This document shows, piece by piece, positions 9,907 through 17,068 of a stretch of DNA of 64,000 bases (positions within the stretch are counted from its first letter, which is position 1; each line of letters opens with the position of its first letter). A program made the translations under genes and the position numbers. The notes below the pieces were generated by a model that was not told where the DNA came from, did no database searches, and was given only the letters and a program-made list of their open reading frames with translations. The DNA is taken from contig JBJHBJ010000010.1 in the NCBI GenBank assembly GCA_050485425.1, positions 1-64,000 of the forward strand, written 5' to 3'. The DNA is from LSCE01 sp050485425 (GTDB lineage Bacteria; Pseudomonadota; Gammaproteobacteria; Nitrococcales; Aquisalimonadaceae).

Positions 9907-11730
9907 GTGCCCCGAATCCTGCGTTTCCTGCTTGTTGCGTGCGCTCTGTTCACGGCCGGCCCGGTGCTGGCCGAGCGCGTGGAGGTACCACTGGCACTGG
10001 ATCTGCGCTATCTGGAAGGGCGGGTGGCGGACGCGCTGGGGCTGGATGATCGTGGCCGGGGGCGTCTGGCACAGGATGACTGCAATCGGGTTGATGTATC
10101 GGACATGGTGCTGCATTCGGTGGACGGACGGTTGCAGGTGGACATGGCCGTGACCGCCGACGTCGGCACTCATGTGTTCGGCCAGTGCCGCGGCCCGGGG
10201 CGTTGGCAGGGGCGCATGCTGGTCGGTATGGCACCAGCGGTCAGTGGGGACGGGCTGATGGTCCGCCTGACCCCGGAGACCGCCGAGCTGCGCCGGCCGG
10301 ACGGCAGCGAGAGCCTGCTCACACGGCCGGCCCGGGTGCTGGCGGAGAACCTGGTGCTGCCCCGCATGCGCGACACCGTGGTGGACCTGCGCGAACCGCT
10401 GAACGGGCTCGATGCCTTGCTGCAGCAGCTGCTGGCCGACGCCGGCGCGCGGGCACCGGTGCTCACCGACCGCAGCCGGCTCTCCCGCGTCGCCGTTCAG
10501 GATGACGGCGTGGAGGCCACACTGGCGTTCGAGCTGCGCCCCGGAGCCGCGCCGGACCCGGGCGCCGAGCCGCCGCTGGATGACACCGAGCTGGCGGAAT
10601 GGCAGCGCCTGGAAGACGAACTGGACGGCTTCCTGACCGTCATCATCAGTCAACTCGCCCGTCATGCCGATGACCGCGGCCTGCAACTGGATCTGCTTGC
10701 CGTGTTGCTGGACGCCCGCTGGGCCATCTCCCGCGCCCTGGCCATGGACGATGACGAGGCCGATCCGGTGCGCACGCTGTTCGTGGACACCTGGAACCAG
10801 CTCCGTCCCTACCTGACGGAACTGGACCGTACCGAGCAGCTTCCCCAGGACGCCGGCCTGCAGCTCGCCGCCTTCGTGGCCGGCGGCGATGCCATCCGGG
10901 CCCTGGACGCACTGGGGCCGGAATATGGCGTGGACGTCTCCCGTGACGGTCTGCGCCGGCTGGCGCGCATGCTGCTGGCAGAGGACGCGCCGGCCAGGTT
11001 CACGCCGCTGCCGCTGGACGTGGATCCGCTGCTGCGGGACCTGTTCCAGCCGGAGCGTAGCCAGGTCTGGGAGGAGCGGGGGCAGGGGCGCGGCCGCTCG
11101 CTGCTCGACTGGCTGATTGCCGATGCGCAGGCTGCCCCGTCACCGGCCGAGGCCTTGCGCGGCCGGGTTCCGCGGCTGGCGACGCTGGATGAATACCTGG
11201 ACCTGGTCTCCCAGTTGCTGGGCACGGAGGCCCGTGCCCGTCTGGTGGGCGATTCCCGCGTACCGCATGTGTTCCGCTACCTGATCGACCCGCTGGTGCG
11301 CGCCACGGCCTGGAAGGAATCCTGTTGGCGGCAGTACCACGGCTCGCCGGGCAACCCCCGCGTGCTGACCTCGTCGGTGGGTGCGCTGGGCATGATGCAG
11401 GTCCATGCCCGGGTCTGGCGGGGTGTGTACGACCAGCGGCGGCTGGCCGATGATGTGGAGTACAACGTACGTGCCGGCATCGAGATCCTGGAATATTACC
11501 TGGTGGATTACGCCATCCGCCGCGGTGAGCACCAGCAGCCGGGCGGCATCGAGAATCTCGTCCGGGCCACATACGCCGCCTACAACGGCGGCCCCGGACA
11601 TCTCACCCGTTACCGCCGGGATGACGTCCGCACCAGCCTGCGCATCATCGACCGGGAATTCTGGCGGCATTACCAGATCATGAAGGAAACCCGCTGGCCG
11701 GACGTGGGGAGTTGTTATCCGGTGTCGTGA
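9907..11730 (+). CDS. Periplasmic lytic transglycosylase with C-terminal SLT domain
   Basis: This protein probably cleaves the glycan strands of peptidoglycan to 1,6-anhydro products. The start is GTG 9907, with GAGGAGA at 9894-9900. It gives 607 residues with a clean signal peptide (MPRILRFLLVACALFTAGPVLA). About 400 residues of helical, uncharacterised sequence precede the C-terminal SLT fold. There ATAWKESCWRQY supplies the candidate catalytic Glu, GALGMMQVHARVW the GxxGLMQ-type motif, and AAYNGGPGHLTRYR the AYNxG motif. The domain resembles Slt/MltF types, but the N-terminal part matches no family I know. Divergent transcription from two lipoproteins suggests a shared envelope role (inference). 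Confidence 0.85.
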   Translation: MPRILRFLLVACALFTAGPVLAERVEVPLALDLRYLEGRVADALGLDDRGRGRLAQDDCNRVDVSDMVLHSVDGRLQVDMAVTADVGTHVFGQCRGPGRWQGRMLVGMAPAVSGDGLMVRLTPETAELRRPDGSESLLTRPARVLAENLVLPRMRDTVVDLREPLNGLDALLQQLLADAGARAPVLTDRSRLSRVAVQDDGVEATLAFELRPGAAPDPGAEPPLDDTELAEWQRLEDELDGFLTVIISQLARHADDRGLQLDLLAVLLDARWAISRALAMDDDEADPVRTLFVDTWNQLRPYLTELDRTEQLPQDAGLQLAAFVAGGDAIRALDALGPEYGVDVSRDGLRRLARMLLAEDAPARFTPLPLDVDPLLRDLFQPERSQVWEERGQGRGRSLLDWLIADAQAAPSPAEALRGRVPRLATLDEYLDLVSQLLGTEARARLVGDSRVPHVFRYLIDPLVRATAWKESCWRQYHGSPGNPRVLTSSVGALGMMQVHARVWRGVYDQRRLADDVEYNVRAGIEILEYYLVDYAIRRGEHQQPGGIENLVRATYAAYNGGPGHLTRYRRDDVRTSLRIIDREFWRHYQIMKETRWPDVGSCYPVS

Positions 11731-11741
11731 GCCGGAATTGT

Positions 11742-12164
11742 TGTTGGGGTTCGCCTACGGCTCACCGCCAACCTACGCTCCCGGCAGGAACCCACGCCCC
11801 GTCCACCGGGGTAGGTTGGCGGTGAGCGCAGCGAACCCCAACACAACAAACGGGCAGGGCGGATGGAGCGCAGCGATATCCACCAACCAGAGGCAGGCGC
11901 GTAGGGTGCTCACAGCGCAGCGATGCGCACCGAAAGGCCGCCTGCGCTCACCGCCGACCGACACCCCGTCCACCCCCGTAGGTTGGTGGTGAGCCGAAGG
12001 CGAACCCCAACACAACAAACCCCAGGACGTCACCGCGTAGAGTGGATGGAGCGCAGCGATATCCACCAGTCATGGGAGATCAGGCGCGTAGGGCGCCCGG
12101 AACCGAAGGCGATGCGCACCGAAAGCCCGGCATGGTGCGCATCGCTGTGCTCTGAGCACCCTAC
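11742..12164. repeat. Cluster of eight GTAG-type REP units of three families
   Basis: The gap 11731-12303 is mostly repeats. Family A (stem GTTGG.. / CCAAC): minus 11742-11776, plus 11811-11843, plus 11978-12012. Family C (stem GGTGGAT / ATCCACC): plus 11854-11885 with a degraded head, and plus 12037-12068. Family B (stem GGTGC / GCGCACC): plus 11901-11931, plus 12088-12120, minus 12133-12164. All share GTAG, a variable stem and a GAGCGCAGCGA-like centre. No ORF is credible here. Confidence 0.85.
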
Positions 12165-12250
12165 GGTATTCATGGGTGGAAGCAGCGGCCTGGATTGGCG
12201 GTGCGCCCCAGCACCGAGCAGCCTATCGGGGCTGTGCTTTCTCCGGCCAC

Positions 12251-12276
12251 AAAAAAGGGCGCCCGGAGGCGCCCTT
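12251..12276 (-). terminator. Intrinsic terminator of the porin gene
   Basis: Read on the minus strand, AAGGGCGCC, a short loop and GGCGCCCTT are followed by a run of T. It lies 27 bp after the porin stop codon. The strong GC stem and T-run are textbook. Confidence 0.9.
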
Positions 12277-12303
12277 AAGCAGGTACTGCTGTGTTGTTTT
12301 TGC

Positions 12304-13515
12304 TTAGAACTGAACGTTGAAGCCAGTCACGAAGCCGCTGGTGTTCTGACCCAGCGCATCTTCGGAATCGGCATAGCCAACGGCAGCGAACAGGCTGGTG
12401 GCCGGGTTCAACTGATAGTCGGCACGCAGGTCGTAGAAGACCACGTCTTCGTCGTCGATGACAGGATCACCCGTGGCGGCGGAATAGGTCTCGTAGTTGA
12501 CCAGACCCAGTGCAGGGGTGATGGTCAGTTGCGGGGTGACCGCCAGTTGGGCACGAATGGCCATCAGAAGGATGCTGTTGTCTTCCTGATTTTCCACACC
12601 GGAGCCGCTCAGATTCAGGCCGCCAATGCGGGTGGCGCTGGCATTGTGGTCCGGGCTGTTGTGGATCAGGCTGGAGAAACTGTCCCAGCCGCCTGCCACC
12701 AGCGTGCCGCTTTCCATGCCGGCCACCTGAGCTTCAAGACGGATGTCCTGGGAAGCCTGGAAGCCACCACGGACGTAGTAGCCGAAGGTGTCCTCGGTGT
12801 AGGCGCCGCCGCGGCTGTCACCGAAATAGTGACCGCCGATCATCAGATCAACCGGGCCGATCACGCCGTTGACATAGGGAGCGAACAGCGTGGCGCCGCG
12901 CAGAGCGTCACCGCCGCCGGAGCCGCTGGCTTCCCAGTTGGAGAGCAGCACGCCGTAGCGCCAGCCGGTGTCACCGATGGGACCCAGCAGGGCAATGTTC
13001 AGCTGGTTCCGATCAGCTTCATGGAAGGCGGGATCCGGTGCGCGCCGGCGATCATAGGAGACAGACAGCACCTGGCCGGCGATGCGGGTAGCGTAACCGA
13101 TGCGGTCACGACGGTCGTCGGAGGCGGTGAAGTCGTTGTTCCAGTTGGAGATCTGGCGGCCGACGGACAGCGCGCCCGGGCCCAGCGGGAAGCGGACGAA
13201 GCCGTAGTCCAGCTGCACGTTGCGGTGGTCGCGGTTACCAGCCGTGTACGGGGACTCCTGGCTGCCGTCGCCGCCGGAGTCGTCACCGGTCCAGCGGTCG
13301 TTGATCAGGTTCAGGCGGGCATTGACGGAAACGCCATTGCCGGCGTCGGCGGCCATCTGCAGGCGGATGCGCTGCTCGAAGCCGGTGAAACGGTCGCCGA
13401 CGTCACGGGTGTTGTAGTAATCAAAATCGGCATCACCACCAAACTGGAAGTCAGCAGCGAAGGCGCCGGGTGCGGCCAGCAGGCCGGCCAGGGCCAGGGC
13501 GGAAAGCTTTTTCAT
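12304..13515 (-). CDS. Outer-membrane porin
   Basis: The 403 residues begin with a signal peptide MKKLSALALAGLLAAPGAFA. The mature chain is a succession of amphipathic beta strands: alternating aromatic and polar residues, Gly/Asp/Asn-rich turns, and strands such as NVQLDYGFVRFPLG and GVLLSNWEASGSGGG. It ends in ..GFVTGFNVQF, the C-terminal Phe needed for BAM-dependent assembly. Length and strand density fit a 14-18-strand barrel; an alginate-type or OprO/P-like specificity cannot be assigned. It is monocistronic, with a promoter at 13669-13696, a ~150-nt leader and an intrinsic terminator, which suggests high, individually controlled expression. Confidence 0.85.
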   Translation of the reverse strand: MKKLSALALAGLLAAPGAFAADFQFGGDADFDYYNTRDVGDRFTGFEQRIRLQMAADAGNGVSVNARLNLINDRWTGDDSGGDGSQESPYTAGNRDHRNVQLDYGFVRFPLGPGALSVGRQISNWNNDFTASDDRRDRIGYATRIAGQVLSVSYDRRRAPDPAFHEADRNQLNIALLGPIGDTGWRYGVLLSNWEASGSGGGDALRGATLFAPYVNGVIGPVDLMIGGHYFGDSRGGAYTEDTFGYYVRGGFQASQDIRLEAQVAGMESGTLVAGGWDSFSSLIHNSPDHNASATRIGGLNLSGSGVENQEDNSILLMAIRAQLAVTPQLTITPALGLVNYETYSAATGDPVIDDEDVVFYDLRADYQLNPATSLFAAVGYADSEDALGQNTSGFVTGFNVQF

Positions 13516-13668
13516 GGATGAATCCCCTTGAACATTGTTGTAACGCTACAAGTGCGGTGCTCTGCGCGCCTTCCCGGCGCTACGGTTTACACCCCACGGG
13601 GTGGAGGCGGAACCTCCGGCCTTTTCGCGTTGCATTTTTGCAACACCACCGCGCGGGTGGTTAGGGCA

Positions 13669-13696
13669 ATAATACAACACTATTTACTGTCTGCAA
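13669..13696 (-). promoter_or_regulatory. Sigma-70-like promoter of the porin gene
   Basis: On the minus strand TTGCAG (13696-13691), a 16-bp spacer and TATTAT (13674-13669) are well placed, giving a start near 13662 and a ~147-nt leader. The leader contains a small hairpin GTTGCA-TTTT-TGCAAC at 13629-13644. Confidence 0.6.
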
Positions 13697-13748
13697 CCCC
13701 CCGATGTAATCAATTTACTTGAGAAGTTACTTTAAGTTCTGTTGGTGC

Positions 13749-13784
13749 GACGCAACAAGGGGATGTGTTTCGGACGCAACAAGG
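13749..13784. promoter_or_regulatory. Direct repeat GACGCAACAAGG x2 upstream of the porin promoter
   Basis: Identical 12-mers occur at 13749-13760 and 13773-13784, spaced 24 bp start to start, about 53-88 bp upstream of the porin -35. This is a plausible place for an activator bound as two protomers. The regulator is unknown. Confidence 0.4.
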
Positions 13785-13997
13785 CGCACCGAAGATCGGA
13801 CAGGCTGGGCAGGGAATGCTGACGGGCGGGAAAACCGCTCAGGGACTGGGGTCGTGCACTAACGGGATCCTCCGGCTGTTCCGGGTCTGTCGTTCTTCTT
13901 ATTCGGGAGGCGCAGGATGTTGTCGTTATTCGGCGCCACCGACATGGGAACGCATTATAACCGTCGGGTCAAGCAGAAAAAGCGGCGCAGCGAGCCT

Positions 13998-14015
13998 GTG
14001 TGAACCAGTTCACAC
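13998..14015. promoter_or_regulatory. CRP/Vfr-type palindrome
   Basis: GTGTGAAC-CA-GTTCACAC is a perfect palindrome containing TGTGA-N6-TCACA, the CRP/Vfr consensus. It lies ~300 bp upstream of the porin -35, far for class I activation, with no other promoter recognised nearby. The remaining 13785-13997 shows no gene. Confidence 0.4.
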
Positions 14016-14057
14016 TACCGGAAACTGCCCACCCACCCAAGATCAAGGGTAGGTTGG

Positions 14058-14256
14058 GTAGGTTGGCGGTGAGCGCAGCGAACCCCAACAACGGGCGTCC
14101 CACACATCCCTCGTTGGAGAGATGAACCGGCCTGGCCTGTTGGGGTTCACCTTCGGCTCACCCCAACCTACACGGCGAACTGCTTGGGCCGTTGGTCGTG
14201 TTTCCTCCCCCGTCCCGGTTCGGGTAGGTTGGTGGTGAGCGCAGCGAACCCCAACA
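14058..14256. repeat. REP cluster: BIME copy 1 plus one extra unit
   Basis: Plus unit 14058-14090 and minus unit 14138-14171 form a 114-bp family-A pair that recurs almost exactly at 15680-15793. A third plus unit sits at 14224-14256. All have GTAGGTTGG heads and AACCCCAACA ends. Confidence 0.85.
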
Positions 14257-14346
14257 CAGGAGGTCGGCTCACCGCCGGTCGGAAAATGAACCCGCCTGGC
14301 GTGTCTTCCGGTCGGTGAGTCGGCGGATCCCGTTATTGGGGTTTGG

Positions 14347-14949
14347 CTACGGTCTCCGTTCGCGCATCTGGTCAAAGAGCGAAAGCATCCAAAGCGCCCT
14401 GTCCGTTGGGGTGCCAATGAACATCATGTAACCGTGCTCGTTCCAGGCCACCACGGAATTGGTTTCTCCGCTCAGCGGTGATTCGAGGGTCCGGACCAGG
14501 ATGTCTCCCATTTCGAATTTCTCAACCGTCCTTGCGTCAAGTCGCTCCATACTGCCCACGTAGTTTTCCAGATCGTCTCTAGGGCCAAGGGTGACAGTCA
14601 TCGTCCAATGACAGACATTCGCCTTTTCATGAAGAGGGCTTTGGCCTGGGGCGGGGGTGTTGTCCCAGATCTCCAGGTTGATTCTGCCGGGAGCGCGATC
14701 CGAGGCTTTAACCAGGAAGAAAGTGGGGACCGGGAAGGCACCGCCCAGGGAATCGATGAAGTAGAACCCGGCAGCGTCGCCTTCCAGGAGTTGCCTGCTT
14801 TGGGCGTGCAAAGGGGGGCAGTCGATAGCTGCGTGCTCACCGGGCGCGTTGCCAATGGCAAGGCCCATCCACACGCTGAGCAAGGCGACCGTGACAATTC
14901 GCATACTCAGGCCGTGAGTTTTCTTCAAGCCACGATCATTGGTTGTCAT
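14347..14949 (-). CDS. Hypothetical exported protein
   Basis: I do not recognise this protein. The 200 residues start at an ATG overlapping the stop of the upstream gene (ATGA, 14946-14949). An alternative ATG at 14904 begins MRIVTVALLSVWMGLAIG, a signal-peptide-like helix, so export to the periplasm is likely. The mature part has two Cys (CPPLHAQ and NVCHWTMTVTL), a FYFIDSLGGAFPVPTFFLVKASD segment and a C-terminal NSVVAWNEHGYMMFIGTP strand pair. Composition is visibly less GC-rich than its neighbours. Its coupling to a non-secreted upstream partner resembles immunity proteins that act in the periplasm, but nothing here proves that. Confidence 0.6.
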   Translation of the reverse strand: MTTNDRGLKKTHGLSMRIVTVALLSVWMGLAIGNAPGEHAAIDCPPLHAQSRQLLEGDAAGFYFIDSLGGAFPVPTFFLVKASDRAPGRINLEIWDNTPAPGQSPLHEKANVCHWTMTVTLGPRDDLENYVGSMERLDARTVEKFEMGDILVRTLESPLSGETNSVVAWNEHGYMMFIGTPTDRALWMLSLFDQMRERRP

Positions 14950-15473
14950 TGCACCGACTCCACGGGGCTCAGGATGTGCTGCTTGATTCGATCATTCAGG
15001 TGATATTCGAGCGCCCTGGCGGCGCGGTAGTGGATGAACTGATCGAAATCCGGTATGCCGGTGGGGCCGGTGCCGAACAGATAAATATCCAGCAAGATGT
15101 CTCGCATGAGGACGGCGCCGCTTGTGAAATTGCTGCGTGGGGTGAAGCCCCCTGCGCCCGCTTCCAGGCCTGTTTTCAGGGCATGCTCCATTGCTGCGAG
15201 GCTACCGCCGAAGAAGTCGATTAGCCCCTGAACCCCCTGTTTCCGAATTTTCTCGAAAATCTCGTAACGAAGCAGCTCAACTTCGGTATCCGTCATAGCC
15301 TGAGTTCTTTCCGGATACAGGGCCCTGATCTGGGAAGGCGTGAGTTGGTTCCAGCGGGCGTTGAATCGGGCTGCGTCGGAGGCTGTCCGAAAACCTTTAA
15401 CGCTCCGACCGAAACCATGGTCGTATAATTTTCTGAGTTCCGCATTTGTGTACGCGTGGGCGTCCGTGCTCAT
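14946..15473 (-). CDS. Hypothetical cytoplasmic protein, translationally coupled to 14347-14949
   Basis: I do not recognise this protein. The 175 residues have no signal peptide and are mostly helical and charged: TNAELRKLYDHGFGRSVKGF, then FNARWNQLTPSQIRALYPER, a long helix around TEVELLRYEIFEKIRKQG, and a C-terminal HYRAARALEYHLNDRIKQH. The stop overlaps the start of the next gene by four bases. The two-gene unit is enclosed by two near-identical REP pairs and is less GC-rich than the flanks, which suggests a transferred cassette. A small effector gene followed by its immunity gene is one possible reading; a plain hypothetical pair is equally compatible. Confidence 0.6.
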   Translation of the reverse strand: MSTDAHAYTNAELRKLYDHGFGRSVKGFRTASDAARFNARWNQLTPSQIRALYPERTQAMTDTEVELLRYEIFEKIRKQGVQGLIDFFGGSLAAMEHALKTGLEAGAGGFTPRSNFTSGAVLMRDILLDIYLFGTGPTGIPDFDQFIHYRAARALEYHLNDRIKQHILSPVESVQ

Positions 15474-15679
15474 TGTGCGCTCATCCCTGTGGCTTCAATT
15501 CATCAATGGGAATACTAGAGATGCGGCGCAGGGAGGTGAGGTGGGGCAGCAAGGAAGACATCCATGCCCGACGGTAGCCTCGATCCCTGGCCTGAGTGGG
15601 TGACAAACACCCTGTTCCCGTGCGCTGACGTTACCAGAGCGCCGGGCGCATTTCCATGCTCACGCTTTGGGAAGGCAAT

Positions 15680-15793
15680 GTAGGTTGGCGGTGAGCGCAG
15701 CGAACCCCAACAACGGGCGTCCCACACATCCCTCGTTGGAGATATGAACCGGCCTGGCCTGTTGGGGTTCGCCTTCGGCTCACCCCAACCTAC
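15680..15793. repeat. BIME copy 2, near-identical to 14058-14171
   Basis: Plus unit 15680-15712 and minus unit 15760-15793 are of family A. The 114 bp differ from copy 1 at two positions by my reading (one in the spacer, one in the minus unit). The minus GTAG head overlaps the purC stop codon. Confidence 0.9.
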
Positions 15794-16686
15794 ATGCCGG
15801 TCAGGCGCCGCTCGGCTTCGCGGTACTTTTCCGCGGTTCTGCGCAGGATTTCTGCCGGGAGTTTCGGGCCGGGCGGGGTCTTGTTCCAGTCCAGGGTTTC
15901 CAGGTAGTCGCGCACGAACTGTTTGTCGAAGCTGGGCGGGGAGATGCCGGGGCGGTACTGGTCGGCCGGCCAGAAGCGGGAGGAATCCGGTGTCAGGGCC
16001 TCGTCGATCAGCACGAGCTGGTCCTGGTCGTCTAGGCCGAATTCGAACTTGGTGTCGGCGATGATGATGCCGCGCTCCAGCGCGTAGGCGGCGGCCTCGG
16101 AGTAAAGTGCCAGGGTCACGTCGCGGATCTGCCCGGCCCGTTCCCGACCCAGCAGCCTGGCGGTCTGCTCGAAGCTCACGTTCTCGTCGTGATTGCCCAC
16201 TGCAGCCTTGGTGGACGGGGTGTAGATCGGTTCGGGAAGGCGGTCGGCCTGCTGCAGGCCGGCGGGCAGCGGTATGCCGCAGACACCGCCAGTGCGCTGG
16301 TAGTCTTTCCAGCCGGAGCCGATCAGGTAGCCCCGGGCGATCGCTTCCACCGGCAATGGCCGCAGCCGCCGCACCACCAGCGCGCGGCCGGTGACCAGGG
16401 CGCGTTCCCGCGGGTCCGGCACGGCCTGCTCCAGAGGCATGGCTGCCAGGTGGTTGGGAATGATGTGCTGCAGTTTCTGGAACCAGAAGCGGGCCACGCT
16501 GGTGAGCACCGCGCCCTTGCCGGGAATCGGGTCCGGCAGCACCACGTCGAAGGCGGACAGCCGGTCGGTGGTGACGATGAGCAGGTGGCGGGCGTCCACT
16601 TCATAGATGTCCCGCACCTTGCCACGCTGCAGCAGCGGCAGGCTGGTGAGTTGCGTTTCGTACAGGGCGGCAGGTGCTTCGGTCAT
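15790..16686 (-). CDS. purC: Phosphoribosylaminoimidazole-succinocarboxamide synthase
   Basis: SAICAR synthetase joins CAIR and aspartate, using ATP, in purine synthesis. The 298-residue protein is the longer type. It opens LLQRGKVRDIYEVD (nucleotide-binding strands) and continues with TTDRLSAFDVVLPDPIPGKG, the PURC signature, and RALVVRRLRPLPVEAIARGYLIGSG. Further motifs are KAAVGNHDENVSF, IIADTKFEFG and LIDEALTPDSSRFWP. All are conserved, so it should be active. The gene stands alone. Its TAG stop is formed by the GTAG head of the adjoining REP unit, so the last residue (Met) may have been fixed by a repeat insertion. Confidence 0.96.
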   Translation of the reverse strand: MTEAPAALYETQLTSLPLLQRGKVRDIYEVDARHLLIVTTDRLSAFDVVLPDPIPGKGAVLTSVARFWFQKLQHIIPNHLAAMPLEQAVPDPRERALVTGRALVVRRLRPLPVEAIARGYLIGSGWKDYQRTGGVCGIPLPAGLQQADRLPEPIYTPSTKAAVGNHDENVSFEQTARLLGRERAGQIRDVTLALYSEAAAYALERGIIIADTKFEFGLDDQDQLVLIDEALTPDSSRFWPADQYRPGISPPSFDKQFVRDYLETLDWNKTPPGPKLPAEILRRTAEKYREAERRLTGM

Positions 16687-16821
16687 GGTCCGGCTCGGTG
16701 GTTAGGGTTTGCGGAGGGGCAGATTATACGAGCTTGGCGGGGGATTCCTATCCTGGGGTACTGCCGCACACCCCGACACCCACCCCGCCGTCGATACCGT
16801 CTTGCCGGTCAAGCCTCGGAC

Positions 16822-17017
16822 GTAGGGTGCCCAGAGCGCAGCGATGCGCACCATTGGCGTGATCGGTGCGCATCGCCTCCGGCTCTGAGCACCCTACGCT
16901 TGAGCGGAACCGGCGCAGAGTGGATGGAGCGCAGCCCGCGTAGGGTGTGCAAGCCCGCAGGGCTTGCGCACCGATGAAAGCCGGATGGTGCACACCGCGT
17001 AGCGGTGCACACCCTAC
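16822..17017. repeat. REP cluster with two inverted pairs (family B and variants)
   Basis: Family B: plus 16822-16852 and minus 16865-16897 (GTAGGGTGC heads, GCGCACC tails). Variant E (GTAGGGTGTGC head): plus 16940-16972 and minus 16985-17017. A partial family-C unit without tail lies at about 16914-16937. The 16687-17068 gap otherwise contains nothing coding. Confidence 0.8.
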
Positions 17018-17068
17018 GTTCGGGGATGTCCGGCCGCGGGGCGGATTGGTGGTTATTCCTTACGACGG

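Noticed and set aside
11742..12164. CRISPR array
   Set aside because: Units alternate in orientation and belong to different families with irregular spacing; this is a REP cluster.
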